Assembly: GCA_052386455.1 (NCBI GenBank)
Contig: JBQTKD010000079.1
Span: forward strand, 1-37,571
DNA length: 37,571 bases
DNA from: JBQTKD01 sp052386455
Lineage (GTDB): Bacteria > Actinomycetota > Actinomycetes > Sporichthyales > Sporichthyaceae
Reading direction: 5' to 3'
Below, piece after piece: positions 30,213 through 37,571 of this stretch. The notes below the pieces were generated by a model. The model worked only from the letters and a program-made list of their open reading frames with translations. It did no database searches and was not told the DNA's origin. A program made the translations under genes and the position numbers. The first letter of the stretch is position 1. Every line of letters starts with the position of its first letter.

Positions 30213-31778
30213 TTAGCGGACGAAGAAGGCCGCGTCGTTGGCCAAGTCGAGCACTGGCTGCGGTGCCACGCCCAGGACCAAGGTGACGGCCACGCCCAGG
30301 GCCACGACGACCGTGGTCAGCGCGCTGGGGACGACGACCCGAGGCCCGTCCGCCGCCGGGGCGGAGAAGAACATCAGCACGATCACTCGGATGTAGAAGA
30401 ACGCGGCCAGCGCGCTGGACAGCACGCCGACGACGACCAAGGGCGTCGCTCCTGCCGAGATGGCCGCGGAGAACACCGAGAACTTCGCCGAGAAGCCGCC
30501 CGTGAGCGGGATGCCGGCAAAGGACAGCATCAGGATCGAGAACCCGGCGGCGATCCACGGGGACCGCTTGCCGAGGCCCGCCCACTGCGCCAGGTGCGTC
30601 GCCTCGCCGGAGCCGTCCCGGACCAGCGTGACGATCGCGAACGCGGTGAGCGACGCGACGCCGTACGCCAGCAGGTAGAACATCGTGGCCGAGAGGCCCT
30701 GGGCGTTCGTGGCCGCGAAGCCCACCAGGATGAAGCCGGCGTGGGCGATCGAGGAGTACGCCAGCATGCGCTTGACGTCGGTCTGGACGATCGAGACCAG
30801 CGCCCCGAAGAGCATCGTCACGATCGCGACGCCCCACATCATCGGGTGCCAGTCCCACTTGGCGCCGTCGAGAGCCACGTAGAACACGCGCAGCAGCGCG
30901 CCGAACGCGGCCACCTTCGTGGCCGCGGACATGAACGCGGTGATCGGGGTCGGGGCGCCCTGGTACACGTCCGGGGTCCACGCGTGGAACGGGACCGCGC
31001 CGATCTTGAACAGCAGGCCGACGCCGAGCAGCGCCATGCCGATGAGCAGCAGCGCGTCGCTCTCGGAGCTGCCCGACACGGCCGCGGCGATCGCGTCGAG
31101 CTTCACGCTGCCCGAGTACCCGTAGAGCATCGCGATGCCGTACAGGAAGAACGCCGAGGAGAACGCGCCGAGCAGGAAGTACTTCATGGCCGCTTCCTGC
31201 GAGAGCAGGCGGCGGCGCCGAGCCATGGCGCACATGAGGTACAGCGGCAGCGAGAGCACTTCCAGCGCCACGAACATCAGCAGCAGGTCGTTCGCGGCGG
31301 GGAAGACCAGCATGCCGCCGACGGAAAACATGAACAGCGGGAAGATCTCGGTCTGCGTCCACCCGGTCGCGTTCATCTGCCGCTCGGCCGCCGAGCCGGG
31401 CACCGTCGCGGACTGCGCCGCGAACGCACCACCGGGCTCCAGCCCGCGCTCGGCGATCAACAGCACGCCGAGGACCGCGAGCAGCAGGATCGTGCCCTGC
31501 ATGAACAGCGTCGCGCCGTCGATCGCGAGCGCGTCGCGGACGGCCTTCTTCCGCTCGTCGTGCAGGGTGCAGACGAGCACGAACGCGACGATCAGCCCGG
31601 CGAGCGCGGCACACGCCTGGACCTGCAGGCGCTTCGGCCGCGGCATGAACGCCTCGATCAGCACGCCGAGCACGGCGACGCCGAACACCACGAGGATCGG
31701 CGAGATCAGGTAGTACTCGACCTTCGGGGTGGGGATCTTGTTCAGCACCTCGGCGGTGCCCAGAGCGTGGGCGATCAT
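30213..31778 (-). CDS. nuoN: NADH-quinone oxidoreductase subunit N
   Basis: This 521-residue antiporter-like membrane subunit of complex I has about fourteen helices. Conserved segments are FVALEVLSLPLYLMCAMAR, FLLGAFSSAFFLYGIAMLYG, FKIGAVPFHAWTPDVYQGAP (with the functional Lys and His), and VKRMLAYSSIAHAGFILVG. It forms one proton channel of the membrane arm. The ATG overlaps the nuoM stop by 4 nt (ATGA). It is the last nuo gene before the prenyl synthase. Confidence 0.97.
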   Translation of the reverse strand: MIAHALGTAEVLNKIPTPKVEYYLISPILVVFGVAVLGVLIEAFMPRPKRLQVQACAALAGLIVAFVLVCTLHDERKKAVRDALAIDGATLFMQGTILLLAVLGVLLIAERGLEPGGAFAAQSATVPGSAAERQMNATGWTQTEIFPLFMFSVGGMLVFPAANDLLLMFVALEVLSLPLYLMCAMARRRRLLSQEAAMKYFLLGAFSSAFFLYGIAMLYGYSGSVKLDAIAAAVSGSSESDALLLIGMALLGVGLLFKIGAVPFHAWTPDVYQGAPTPITAFMSAATKVAAFGALLRVFYVALDGAKWDWHPMMWGVAIVTMLFGALVSIVQTDVKRMLAYSSIAHAGFILVGFAATNAQGLSATMFYLLAYGVASLTAFAIVTLVRDGSGEATHLAQWAGLGKRSPWIAAGFSILMLSFAGIPLTGGFSAKFSVFSAAISAGATPLVVVGVLSSALAAFFYIRVIVLMFFSAPAADGPRVVVPSALTTVVVALGVAVTLVLGVAPQPVLDLANDAAFFVR

Positions 31779-33334
31779 CGGGCGACCCCCACCGCGCTAG
31801 GCAAGACGGGCGGATGTTCTGGCTTCGGGTCGACCCGCTGCACCTGACTCATGGTCCGATCGATGGAGGGGTTGATGTAGTCCAGCACCGGCTTCGGGAA
31901 GAAGCCGAGCCCGACGAGAGCGACGAGGATCGGAGTGACGACGAGGATCTCGCGTCGGTTGAGATCGGGCATGTCCTCGGTCTCCGGCACCGTCGGGCCG
32001 GTCATCGTGCGCTGGTACATGATCAGCACGTAGAGCGCGGCGAGCAGCACCGCGATCGCCGCGATCAGACCGGCCACCGGGTAGCGACTGAACGTGCCGA
32101 GCAGGATCAGGAACTCGCTGATGAACGTCGAGAGCCCCGGCAGTCCGAGGTTCGCGAGGCCGACGATCAGGAAGCAGCCCGCGAGCATGGGCGCGACCTT
32201 CTGCACGCCGCCGTAGGCCGAGATCAGCCGCGAGCCGCGCCGCGAGATCAGGAACCCGGCGATGAGGAAGATGCCGGCGGTGGCGAACGCGTGGTTGACC
32301 ATGAACAGCGTCGAGCCGGCCTGGGCCTGCGAGGTCATCGCGAAGATGCCGAGCACGATGAACCCGAAGTGCGAGATCGACATGTACGCGATGACGCGCT
32401 TGATGTCCTGCTGCCCGATCGCCAAGAGCGCGCAGTACACGATGCTGATCACCGCGAGCACGATCATCGTCGGCGCGAACCACCGGGCCGCTTCCGGGAA
32501 CAGCGGCAGCGCCAGGTGCAGCATCGCGAAGACGCCGACCTTGTCCAGCACGGCGGAGAGCATCACCGCGTTGCTCGGCGGCGATTCGGCGGCGGCCTCG
32601 GGCAGCCAGGTGTGGAACGGCCACAGCGGCGCCTTGATCGAGAACGCGATCATGAAGCCGAGGAACATCCAGCGCGCGGTGTCCTGGTCGAAGTCGTACC
32701 CGACGAGGTTCGGCAGCAGGTAGCCCTGCTCCCCGCCCGGTCCCTCGAAGAACAGCCAGATGACCGCGACGAGCATGAGCAGGCCGCCGAGCAGGTTGTA
32801 GAGCAGGAACTTCACCGCGGCGTACTGGCGGCGGGGCCCGCCGAAGCGGCCGATCAGGAAGTAGACCGGAATGAGCATCGCCTCGAACAGGACGTAGAAG
32901 AAGAACACGTCCATGGCGGCGAACTGGCCGATCGCCATCGCCTCGAGCACCAGCATCAGGGAGACGTAGAGCGCGGCGGAGCCCTTGTTCTCCTCGGGCT
33001 GGGCGTGCTCGCCCACCTCGAGTTCGTTCCAGCCGCCGATCAGCAGAATCGGCATCATGATCGCGGTCAGCAGGACCATGGTCATGCCGATGCCGTCGAC
33101 GCCGACCGCGTAGCTGACGCCGAATGCGGGGATCCACTCCTCGACCTGGACCAGCTGGTAGGCCGCGCCGTTGGAGTCGAATTCGATGGCGGCGCCGATG
33201 GCCCAGCCCAGCGTGACCAGGGTGGTCAGGACGCCGAGTTGCTTGGCCAGCAGGGCATTGCGGCGTCCGAGGACGGCGACGAGGACCGCGCCGCCGAGCG
33301 GCACGCACATAGTGACGGTCAGCCAGGGAAACAT
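31775..33334 (-). CDS. nuoM: NADH-quinone oxidoreductase subunit M
   Basis: This 519-residue antiporter-like subunit starts MFPWLTVTMCVPLGGAVLVA. Its markers include FEAMLIPVYFLIGRFGG (conserved TM5 Glu), IKAPLWPFHTWLPEAAAESP (functional Lys) and IKRVIAYMSISHFGFIVLG. It carries a proton channel in the membrane arm. The ATG at 33334 lies 2 bp after the nuoL stop. The frame is open upstream, but that part is antisense to nuoL. It overlaps nuoN by 4 nt. Confidence 0.97.
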   Translation of the reverse strand: MFPWLTVTMCVPLGGAVLVAVLGRRNALLAKQLGVLTTLVTLGWAIGAAIEFDSNGAAYQLVQVEEWIPAFGVSYAVGVDGIGMTMVLLTAIMMPILLIGGWNELEVGEHAQPEENKGSAALYVSLMLVLEAMAIGQFAAMDVFFFYVLFEAMLIPVYFLIGRFGGPRRQYAAVKFLLYNLLGGLLMLVAVIWLFFEGPGGEQGYLLPNLVGYDFDQDTARWMFLGFMIAFSIKAPLWPFHTWLPEAAAESPPSNAVMLSAVLDKVGVFAMLHLALPLFPEAARWFAPTMIVLAVISIVYCALLAIGQQDIKRVIAYMSISHFGFIVLGIFAMTSQAQAGSTLFMVNHAFATAGIFLIAGFLISRRGSRLISAYGGVQKVAPMLAGCFLIVGLANLGLPGLSTFISEFLILLGTFSRYPVAGLIAAIAVLLAALYVLIMYQRTMTGPTVPETEDMPDLNRREILVVTPILVALVGLGFFPKPVLDYINPSIDRTMSQVQRVDPKPEHPPVLPSAVGVAR

Positions 33335-33336
33335 GC

Positions 33337-35283
33337 TCACAGCCTCACTACGAGGATGGCGACGAGCAGAGCGGCAGCTCCGCCGACCATCGTCAGCGCG
33401 TAGGAACGAACGAATCCGGCCTGCACTCGGCGCACCTTCGAGGCCGAAGCCCCGAGGGTGGCCGCGAAGCCGTTGACCACGCCGTCGAGGCCGCGGTTCT
33501 CGGCCCACACGAGGTACCGGGTGGTCCACTGACCGGGGCGCATGAACACGGTCTCGTTGATCGTGTCCTGGTGCAGGTCCGCGCGGACCGCGTTGACCAG
33601 CGTGTTCCCGGTGTACGGGGCCGGTGCGACGTCCCGCTGGATGTACATCACGAAGGCGATGGACACACCGATCGCGACGGTGGCCAGGGTCAGCACGATG
33701 CCGACCCAGACCGGCATGAACAGGTCGTGCGGGCCCTCCTTGCCGACCACCGGAGCCAGCCAGTTCTTGATGCCGTTGTCGAGCAACAGCAGCCCGCCGA
33801 GCACTGCGCCGGCGGCCAGCACCACGATCGGCGCGGTCATCGTCAACGGCGACTCGTGCGGATGTTGCTCCGGGTCCCAGCGCTTCTTGCCGAAGAACGT
33901 CATGAACATGACCCGGCTCATGTAGAAGGCGGTGATGCCCGCGCCGAGAAGCGCGCAGATGCCGAGTCCCACGTTGTCGTTGAACGCGGCCTCGATGATC
34001 TTGTCCTTGGACCAGAAGCCGGCGAACGGCGGGATGCCGATGATCGCCAGGTAGCCCATGCCGAAGCAGACGTAGGTGATCGGCATGTACTTCGCCAGCG
34101 CGCCGTACCGCCGCATGTCCGTGGAGTCGTGCATTCCGTGCATGACCGAGCCCGCCGAGAGGAACAGGCCGGCCTTGAAGAACCCGTGGGTCAGCAGGTG
34201 GAAGATCGCGTACGCGTAGCCGGCCGGGCCCAGGCCCGCGGCCAGCATCATGTAGCCGATCTGACTCATCGTCGAGGCGGCGAGCGCCTTCTTGATGTCG
34301 TCCTTTGCCGTACCGATCAGCGCACCCATCAGCAGGGTGATCGCACCCACGAGCGCGACGAGCAGCTGTGCGGTCTCGGACAGGTTGTAGATCGGCGCGG
34401 AGCGCACGACCAGGTACACGCCGGCGGTGACCATGGTGGCCGCGTGGATGAGCGCGGACACCGGTGTGGGGCCGGCCATGGCGTCGAGGAGCCAGGCCTG
34501 CAGCGGGAACTGCGCGGACTTACCGACGGCACCGATCAGCAGCATGATGCCGATCGCGGTGAGCATGCCGTCGCTGGATCCGCCGACGCCGGCGAAGACC
34601 TCTTCGAAGCCGAAGGCGCCGTACTGGTCGAACATCAGGAACATCGCGATCAGCAGACCGATGTCGCCGACGCGGTTCATGATGAAGGCCTTCTTGGCCG
34701 CCGTCGCGTATTCCGGGACGTGCTGCCAGAAGCCGATGAGCAGATAGGACGCGAGCCCCACGCCCTCCCAGCCGATGAAGAGCAGGAGGTAGGAGTCGGC
34801 CAGGACGAGCACGAGCATCGCCGCGACGAACAGGTTCAGGTAGCCGAAGAACCGGCGGCGGCGCGCGTCGTGGGCCATGTACCCGACCGAGTACACGTGG
34901 ATCAGGAAGCCGACGAAGGTGATCAGCAGAACGAAGCAGATGGACAGCTGGTCGACCTGGAACCCGACGCCGAGGTTGAAGTTCCCGGACGAGATCCAGT
35001 CGTAGAGGTGCTGGTTCACCGCGCGCTCGCCGCTGGGGCGGTCGCGCATTTCGAGGAACTGCAGCGCGCCGATGACGAACGAGCCGAAGACGGTGGCGCA
35101 GCCGAGCAGGTGGCCCCACTTGTCCGTGGCCTTGCCGCCGGCGAGCAGGATCAGCGCGCCGAACAGCGGGAAGGCGATCATCAGCCAGGTGGCCTCGAAG
35201 ATGCCCGTCGCCTCGGCGATCTTCAGCGGCGCCTGCTCGCCGCCGCCCTCGGTGGGCGCCAACGCCAATGCCATCAAGTTCAT
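33337..35283 (-). CDS. nuoL: NADH-quinone oxidoreductase subunit L
   Basis: This 648-residue distal antiporter-like subunit has the core motifs FIGWEGVGLASYLLIGFW (TM5 Glu), GKSAQFPLQAWLLDAMAGPT (TM7 Lys) and IKKALAASTMSQIGYMMLA. The long C-terminal extension (about 480-648) provides the lateral helix that braces subunits M and N. It begins MNLMALALAPTEGGGEQAP. Ten bases separate it from the nuoK stop. Confidence 0.97.
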   Translation of the reverse strand: MNLMALALAPTEGGGEQAPLKIAEATGIFEATWLMIAFPLFGALILLAGGKATDKWGHLLGCATVFGSFVIGALQFLEMRDRPSGERAVNQHLYDWISSGNFNLGVGFQVDQLSICFVLLITFVGFLIHVYSVGYMAHDARRRRFFGYLNLFVAAMLVLVLADSYLLLFIGWEGVGLASYLLIGFWQHVPEYATAAKKAFIMNRVGDIGLLIAMFLMFDQYGAFGFEEVFAGVGGSSDGMLTAIGIMLLIGAVGKSAQFPLQAWLLDAMAGPTPVSALIHAATMVTAGVYLVVRSAPIYNLSETAQLLVALVGAITLLMGALIGTAKDDIKKALAASTMSQIGYMMLAAGLGPAGYAYAIFHLLTHGFFKAGLFLSAGSVMHGMHDSTDMRRYGALAKYMPITYVCFGMGYLAIIGIPPFAGFWSKDKIIEAAFNDNVGLGICALLGAGITAFYMSRVMFMTFFGKKRWDPEQHPHESPLTMTAPIVVLAAGAVLGGLLLLDNGIKNWLAPVVGKEGPHDLFMPVWVGIVLTLATVAIGVSIAFVMYIQRDVAPAPYTGNTLVNAVRADLHQDTINETVFMRPGQWTTRYLVWAENRGLDGVVNGFAATLGASASKVRRVQAGFVRSYALTMVGGAAALLVAILVVRL

Positions 35284-35293
35284 GTCGGCGTCC

Positions 35294-35593
35294 TCAGTAC
35301 TTCAGCAGACTGGCGTCGTCGACCGAGGCCGAGCGTCGGGTTCGGAAGATCGTCACGATGATCGCCAGACCGACGACGACCTCCGCTGCGGCGACGACCA
35401 TGACGAAGAACGCGATGATCTGGCCGTCGAGGTTGCCGTGCTGGCGGGCGAAGGTGACGAAGGCCAGGTTCGTGGCGTTGAGCATGAGCTCGACGCACAT
35501 GAACACGACGATCGCGTTGCGCCGGATCAGCACACCGGCGGCGCCGATCGTGAAGAGCAGCGCGCTCAAGTAGAGGTAGTTGGCCGGATTCAT
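35294..35593 (-). CDS. nuoK: NADH-quinone oxidoreductase subunit K
   Basis: This 99-residue subunit with three membrane helices has the conserved FMCVELMLNATNLAF segment, carrying the buried Glu of the proton path, and FFVMVVAAAEVVVGLAI with the second Glu. Length is exactly that of the family. Its ATG overlaps the nuoJ TAA (TAATG). Confidence 0.97.
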   Translation of the reverse strand: MNPANYLYLSALLFTIGAAGVLIRRNAIVVFMCVELMLNATNLAFVTFARQHGNLDGQIIAFFVMVVAAAEVVVGLAIIVTIFRTRRSASVDDASLLKY

Positions 35594-36384
35594 TACGGCG
35601 TCGGGCCCTTTCCGAGCTGGCTGCCCTCGCGGACCTCGGCCTCGTCGGTGCTCGTGTGGCGGGACTCCTCGATCGTCCGCACGTCGCCGCGGGCCCGCAG
35701 CACGCGGGACAGCGACAGCTCGGACGGCGTTCCGTCCGGCAGCAGCGCCGGGGTGTCCACGGCGTTCGACCGGGCGTAGACGCCGGGCGGCGGGAGCGGC
35801 GTGACGATCCCGCCCTCCTTGAACCGCTCGATGGACATCTCGCGCTGGGTCTTCTTGGCCGAGACGCGCTCGAGGTGGGTGAGCACCATCGCGCCGACGG
35901 CCGCGGTGATCAGCAGGGCGCTGACGACCTCGAACGCGAACACGTAGTCGGTGAAGAGCAGGATCGCGATGCCCTCGACGTTGCCGCCCGAGTTGGCCTC
36001 CTCGAGTCCCTCGAAGTTCTCGACCGAGGCGTTGCCGATCGCGGCGATCAGCAGAATGCCCACGGCCAGACCGCTCAAGATGGCGGCGACGCGCTGGCCC
36101 TTGATGGTTTCCACCAGGGAGTCGGACGAGTCGACGCCGACGAGCATCAGCACGAACAGGAACAGCATCATGACCGCGCCGGTGTAGACCACGACCTGCA
36201 CGACGGCGAGGAAGTAGGCCGACTGCACCGCGAAGAACATCGCGAGGCAGACCATGACGACGGCCAGCAGCAGCGCGGCGTGCACCGCCTTCTTCACGCC
36301 GACCAGCCCGAGGGCCGCCAGGACGCAGATCGGCGCGAGGAGCCAGAACAGGACGGCCTCGCCGTTGGAAGTCTGCTCTCCCAT
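35593..36384 (-). CDS. nuoJ: NADH-quinone oxidoreductase subunit J
   Basis: This 263-residue subunit has five membrane helices in the first about 190 residues, including QVVVYTGAVMMLFLFVLMLV (the TM3 segment with its pi-bulge Tyr/Gly) and FEVVSALLITAAVGAMVL. A hydrophilic tail of about 75 residues (from SAKKTQREMSIERFKEGG) is longer than in E. coli but usual in actinobacteria. The ATG at 36384 shares one base with the nuoI TAA. Confidence 0.96.
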   Translation of the reverse strand: MGEQTSNGEAVLFWLLAPICVLAALGLVGVKKAVHAALLLAVVMVCLAMFFAVQSAYFLAVVQVVVYTGAVMMLFLFVLMLVGVDSSDSLVETIKGQRVAAILSGLAVGILLIAAIGNASVENFEGLEEANSGGNVEGIAILLFTDYVFAFEVVSALLITAAVGAMVLTHLERVSAKKTQREMSIERFKEGGIVTPLPPPGVYARSNAVDTPALLPDGTPSELSLSRVLRARGDVRTIEESRHTSTDEAEVREGSQLGKGPTP

Positions 36385-36953
36385 TAGGACGCCTCCCCCA
36401 CCTTGCGCAGGAGCTCGGGATACGCGGCGGTGACCTTGCCCTGGTAGTAGTCCGTCTCGTTCATGCCCGGGTACATCGGGTGCGGGGCGTCGACCATGCC
36501 CTCGGTGAGCGGGCCGAGCAGTTCGGCCTTGGTGAAGATCAAGGCCTCTCGGCTGGAGTCGGCCAGTTCGAACTCGTTGGTCATCGTCAGGGCCCGGGTG
36601 GGGCAGGCCTCGATGCACAGACCGCAGAAGATGCAGCGCAGATAGTTGATTTGGTAGACGCGGCCGTACCGCTCGCCGGGCGAGAACCGTTCGCCCGCGG
36701 CGTCGTTGTTGTCCGCGCCTTCGACGTAGATCGCGTCGGCGGGGCAGGCCCACGCGCACAGTTCGCAGCCGACGCACTTCTCGAGCCCGTCGGGGTGCCG
36801 GTTGAGCTGGTGGCGGCCGTGGAAGCGCGGCGCCATCCGCGGCCCGCCTTCGGCGCCCTTCTTCTCCTCCGGGTAGAACTCGGTGTTCTTCGGCCGGAAC
36901 ATGGCCGAGAAGGTGACCCGGAACCCGGCGAGGGCGTCCCAGAGCTTAGACAT
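36384..36953 (-). CDS. nuoI: NADH-quinone oxidoreductase subunit I (2x[4Fe-4S])
   Basis: This 189-residue peripheral-arm subunit has two four-cysteine motifs, C60-C63-C66-C70 (CVGCELCAWACP) and C107-C110-C113-C117 (CIFCGLCIEACP). These hold clusters N6a and N6b, which pass electrons toward N2 and quinone. The N-terminal amphipathic segment (LWDALAGFRVTFSAMFRP) anchors it to the membrane arm. The ATG at 36953 overlaps the nuoH stop by 8 nt. Confidence 0.97.
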   Translation of the reverse strand: MSKLWDALAGFRVTFSAMFRPKNTEFYPEEKKGAEGGPRMAPRFHGRHQLNRHPDGLEKCVGCELCAWACPADAIYVEGADNNDAAGERFSPGERYGRVYQINYLRCIFCGLCIEACPTRALTMTNEFELADSSREALIFTKAELLGPLTEGMVDAPHPMYPGMNETDYYQGKVTAAYPELLRKVGEAS

Positions 36954-37571
36954 TCGACACCTCCTCTTCGTGCTTGATGACGCTCACCGGCACCTGCCCC
37001 GGCATCGGCGGGACGGGGAAGCCGCCGGCGAAGGCGTCGAAGACTTCTTCTTCCTCTTCGACTTCGGTGTTCTTGGCTCGGCTCGCGTCCCACAGCCAGG
37101 TGAGCAGCAGGACCGCGACGATGCCGCCGGAGACCACGAAGACGATGTTGCGAACCTCGTAGCCCTCGTTGCGCACGGCCTGGATGGTGGCGATCAGCAG
37201 GATCCAGGCGATCGAGGCCGGGATCAGCACCTTCCAGCCGAAGTGCATGAACTGGTCGTAGCGAAGCCGCGGGAGCGTGCCGCGCAGCCAGATGAAGAAG
37301 AAGATCAGCGCGACGAGCTTCCCGAGGAACCAGAGCACCGGCCACCAGTTCTCGTTCGCTCCGGCCCAGATCGGCCCGCCGATCGGCCACGGGGCCATCC
37401 AGCCGCCGAGGAACATCGTGACGGCAAGCGCGGAGACGGTGACCACGGCGATGTACTCGCCGAGGAAGAACAGCGCGAACTTGATCGAGGAGTACTCGGT
37501 GTGGAAGCCGCCGACGAGTTCGCCCTCGGCCTCGGGCAGGTCGAACGGCGGCCGGTTCGTTTCCCCGACCA
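36946..37571 (-). CDS. nuoH: NADH-quinone oxidoreductase subunit H (3' part; 5' end outside window)
   Basis: The visible C-terminal about 208 residues begin within the quinone-site loop: ETNRPPFDLPEAEGELVGGF followed by HTEYSS, the most conserved NuoH segment. Helices with FLGEYIAVVTVSALAVTMFL, FIWLRGTLPRLRYDQFMHFG and WKVLIPAS follow. The C-terminus has an unusual acidic run (NTEVEEEEEVFDAF) and a Pro-rich tail. The gene continues past the right edge of the window. NuoH joins the membrane arm to the peripheral arm and forms part of the quinone chamber. Confidence 0.97.
   Translation of the reverse strand, partial: VGETNRPPFDLPEAEGELVGGFHTEYSSIKFALFFLGEYIAVVTVSALAVTMFLGGWMAPWPIGGPIWAGANENWWPVLWFLGKLVALIFFFIWLRGTLPRLRYDQFMHFGWKVLIPASIAWILLIATIQAVRNEGYEVRNIVFVVSGGIVAVLLLTWLWDASRAKNTEVEEEEEVFDAFAGGFPVPPMPGQVPVSVIKHEEEVSNV

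Noticed and set aside
29334..35361. Long plus-strand frames opposite the nuo genes (29334-31847, 31814-33403, 33571-35361)
   Set aside because: They are Asp/Arg/His/Glu-rich antisense products of hydrophobic nuo genes, with no domains and no start signals.

Overview
The window is chromosomal DNA from a very GC-rich actinobacterium. This is suggested by the strong G/C bias at third codon positions, frequent GTG/TTG starts, 4-nt start/stop overlaps and several apparently leaderless promoters. The gene families point the same way: a KorA-type gamma-alpha fused 2-oxoglutarate:ferredoxin oxidoreductase, paired Streptomyces-type tripeptidyl aminopeptidases, DUF6247, a mycothiol-dependent maleylpyruvate-isomerase family member, and a nuo operon followed by a polyprenyl diphosphate synthase. 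I cannot fix the genus from sequence alone. There is no phage, transposase, CRISPR array or rRNA, and the window reads as core chromosome with small accessory patches.

Layout, left to right. 1-1.5 kb: tRNA-Tyr (minus), a PH-domain membrane protein with a tandem second module in another frame (minus), and yajQ (plus). 1.5-3.3 kb: a SAM-dependent O-methyltransferase divergent from a TetR-type regulator, with a compact repeat operator between them. 3.35-5.2 kb: a Phd/VapC toxin-antitoxin pair with its own palindrome, a PPOX-fold flavin/F420 protein and a small membrane-anchored protein. 5.2-7.7 kb: fumarylacetoacetase, then an HD-domain protein divergent from a PadR regulator over two adjacent palindromes. 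7.7-12.6 kb: envelope genes, namely HtpX, a secreted HEXXH metalloprotease, a two-TM protein, a secreted Pro/Ala/Ser-rich protein and a small convergent gene that has lost its stop. 12.7-18.3 kb: bioA, korA-korB and an exported Ala/Lys-rich protein with a strong terminator. 18.4-21.7 kb: two tandem secreted S33 peptidases. 21.7-23 kb: a duplicated palindromic element leading into a MalY/PatB-type C-S lyase. 23-27.4 kb: a frame-broken maleylpyruvate-isomerase family gene, an aromatic-ring FAD monooxygenase, an MHS-type transporter and an IclR regulator that overlaps the transporter antiparallel. 27.4-29.2 kb: a PASTA lipoprotein and a DUF6247/RelE-ParE-like pair. 29.2 kb to the right edge (minus): polyprenyl diphosphate synthase, nuoN, M, L, K, J, I and the 3' part of nuoH.

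Functional logic. KorAB makes reduced ferredoxin from 2-oxoglutarate. The Nuo subunits form the membrane arm and the quinone-side FeS subunit of complex I, and the prenyl synthase probably makes the menaquinone side chain. The monooxygenase-transporter-IclR group looks like a small aromatic-acid uptake and hydroxylation unit. The secreted peptidases, HtpX and the low-complexity exported proteins serve the cell envelope.

The least explained items are the DUF6247/RelE-like pair as a candidate toxin-antitoxin system, the duplicated 33-nt palindromic element before the C-S lyase, the paired palindromes at the PadR promoter, and three genes whose reading frame breaks in a way consistent with a single indel.
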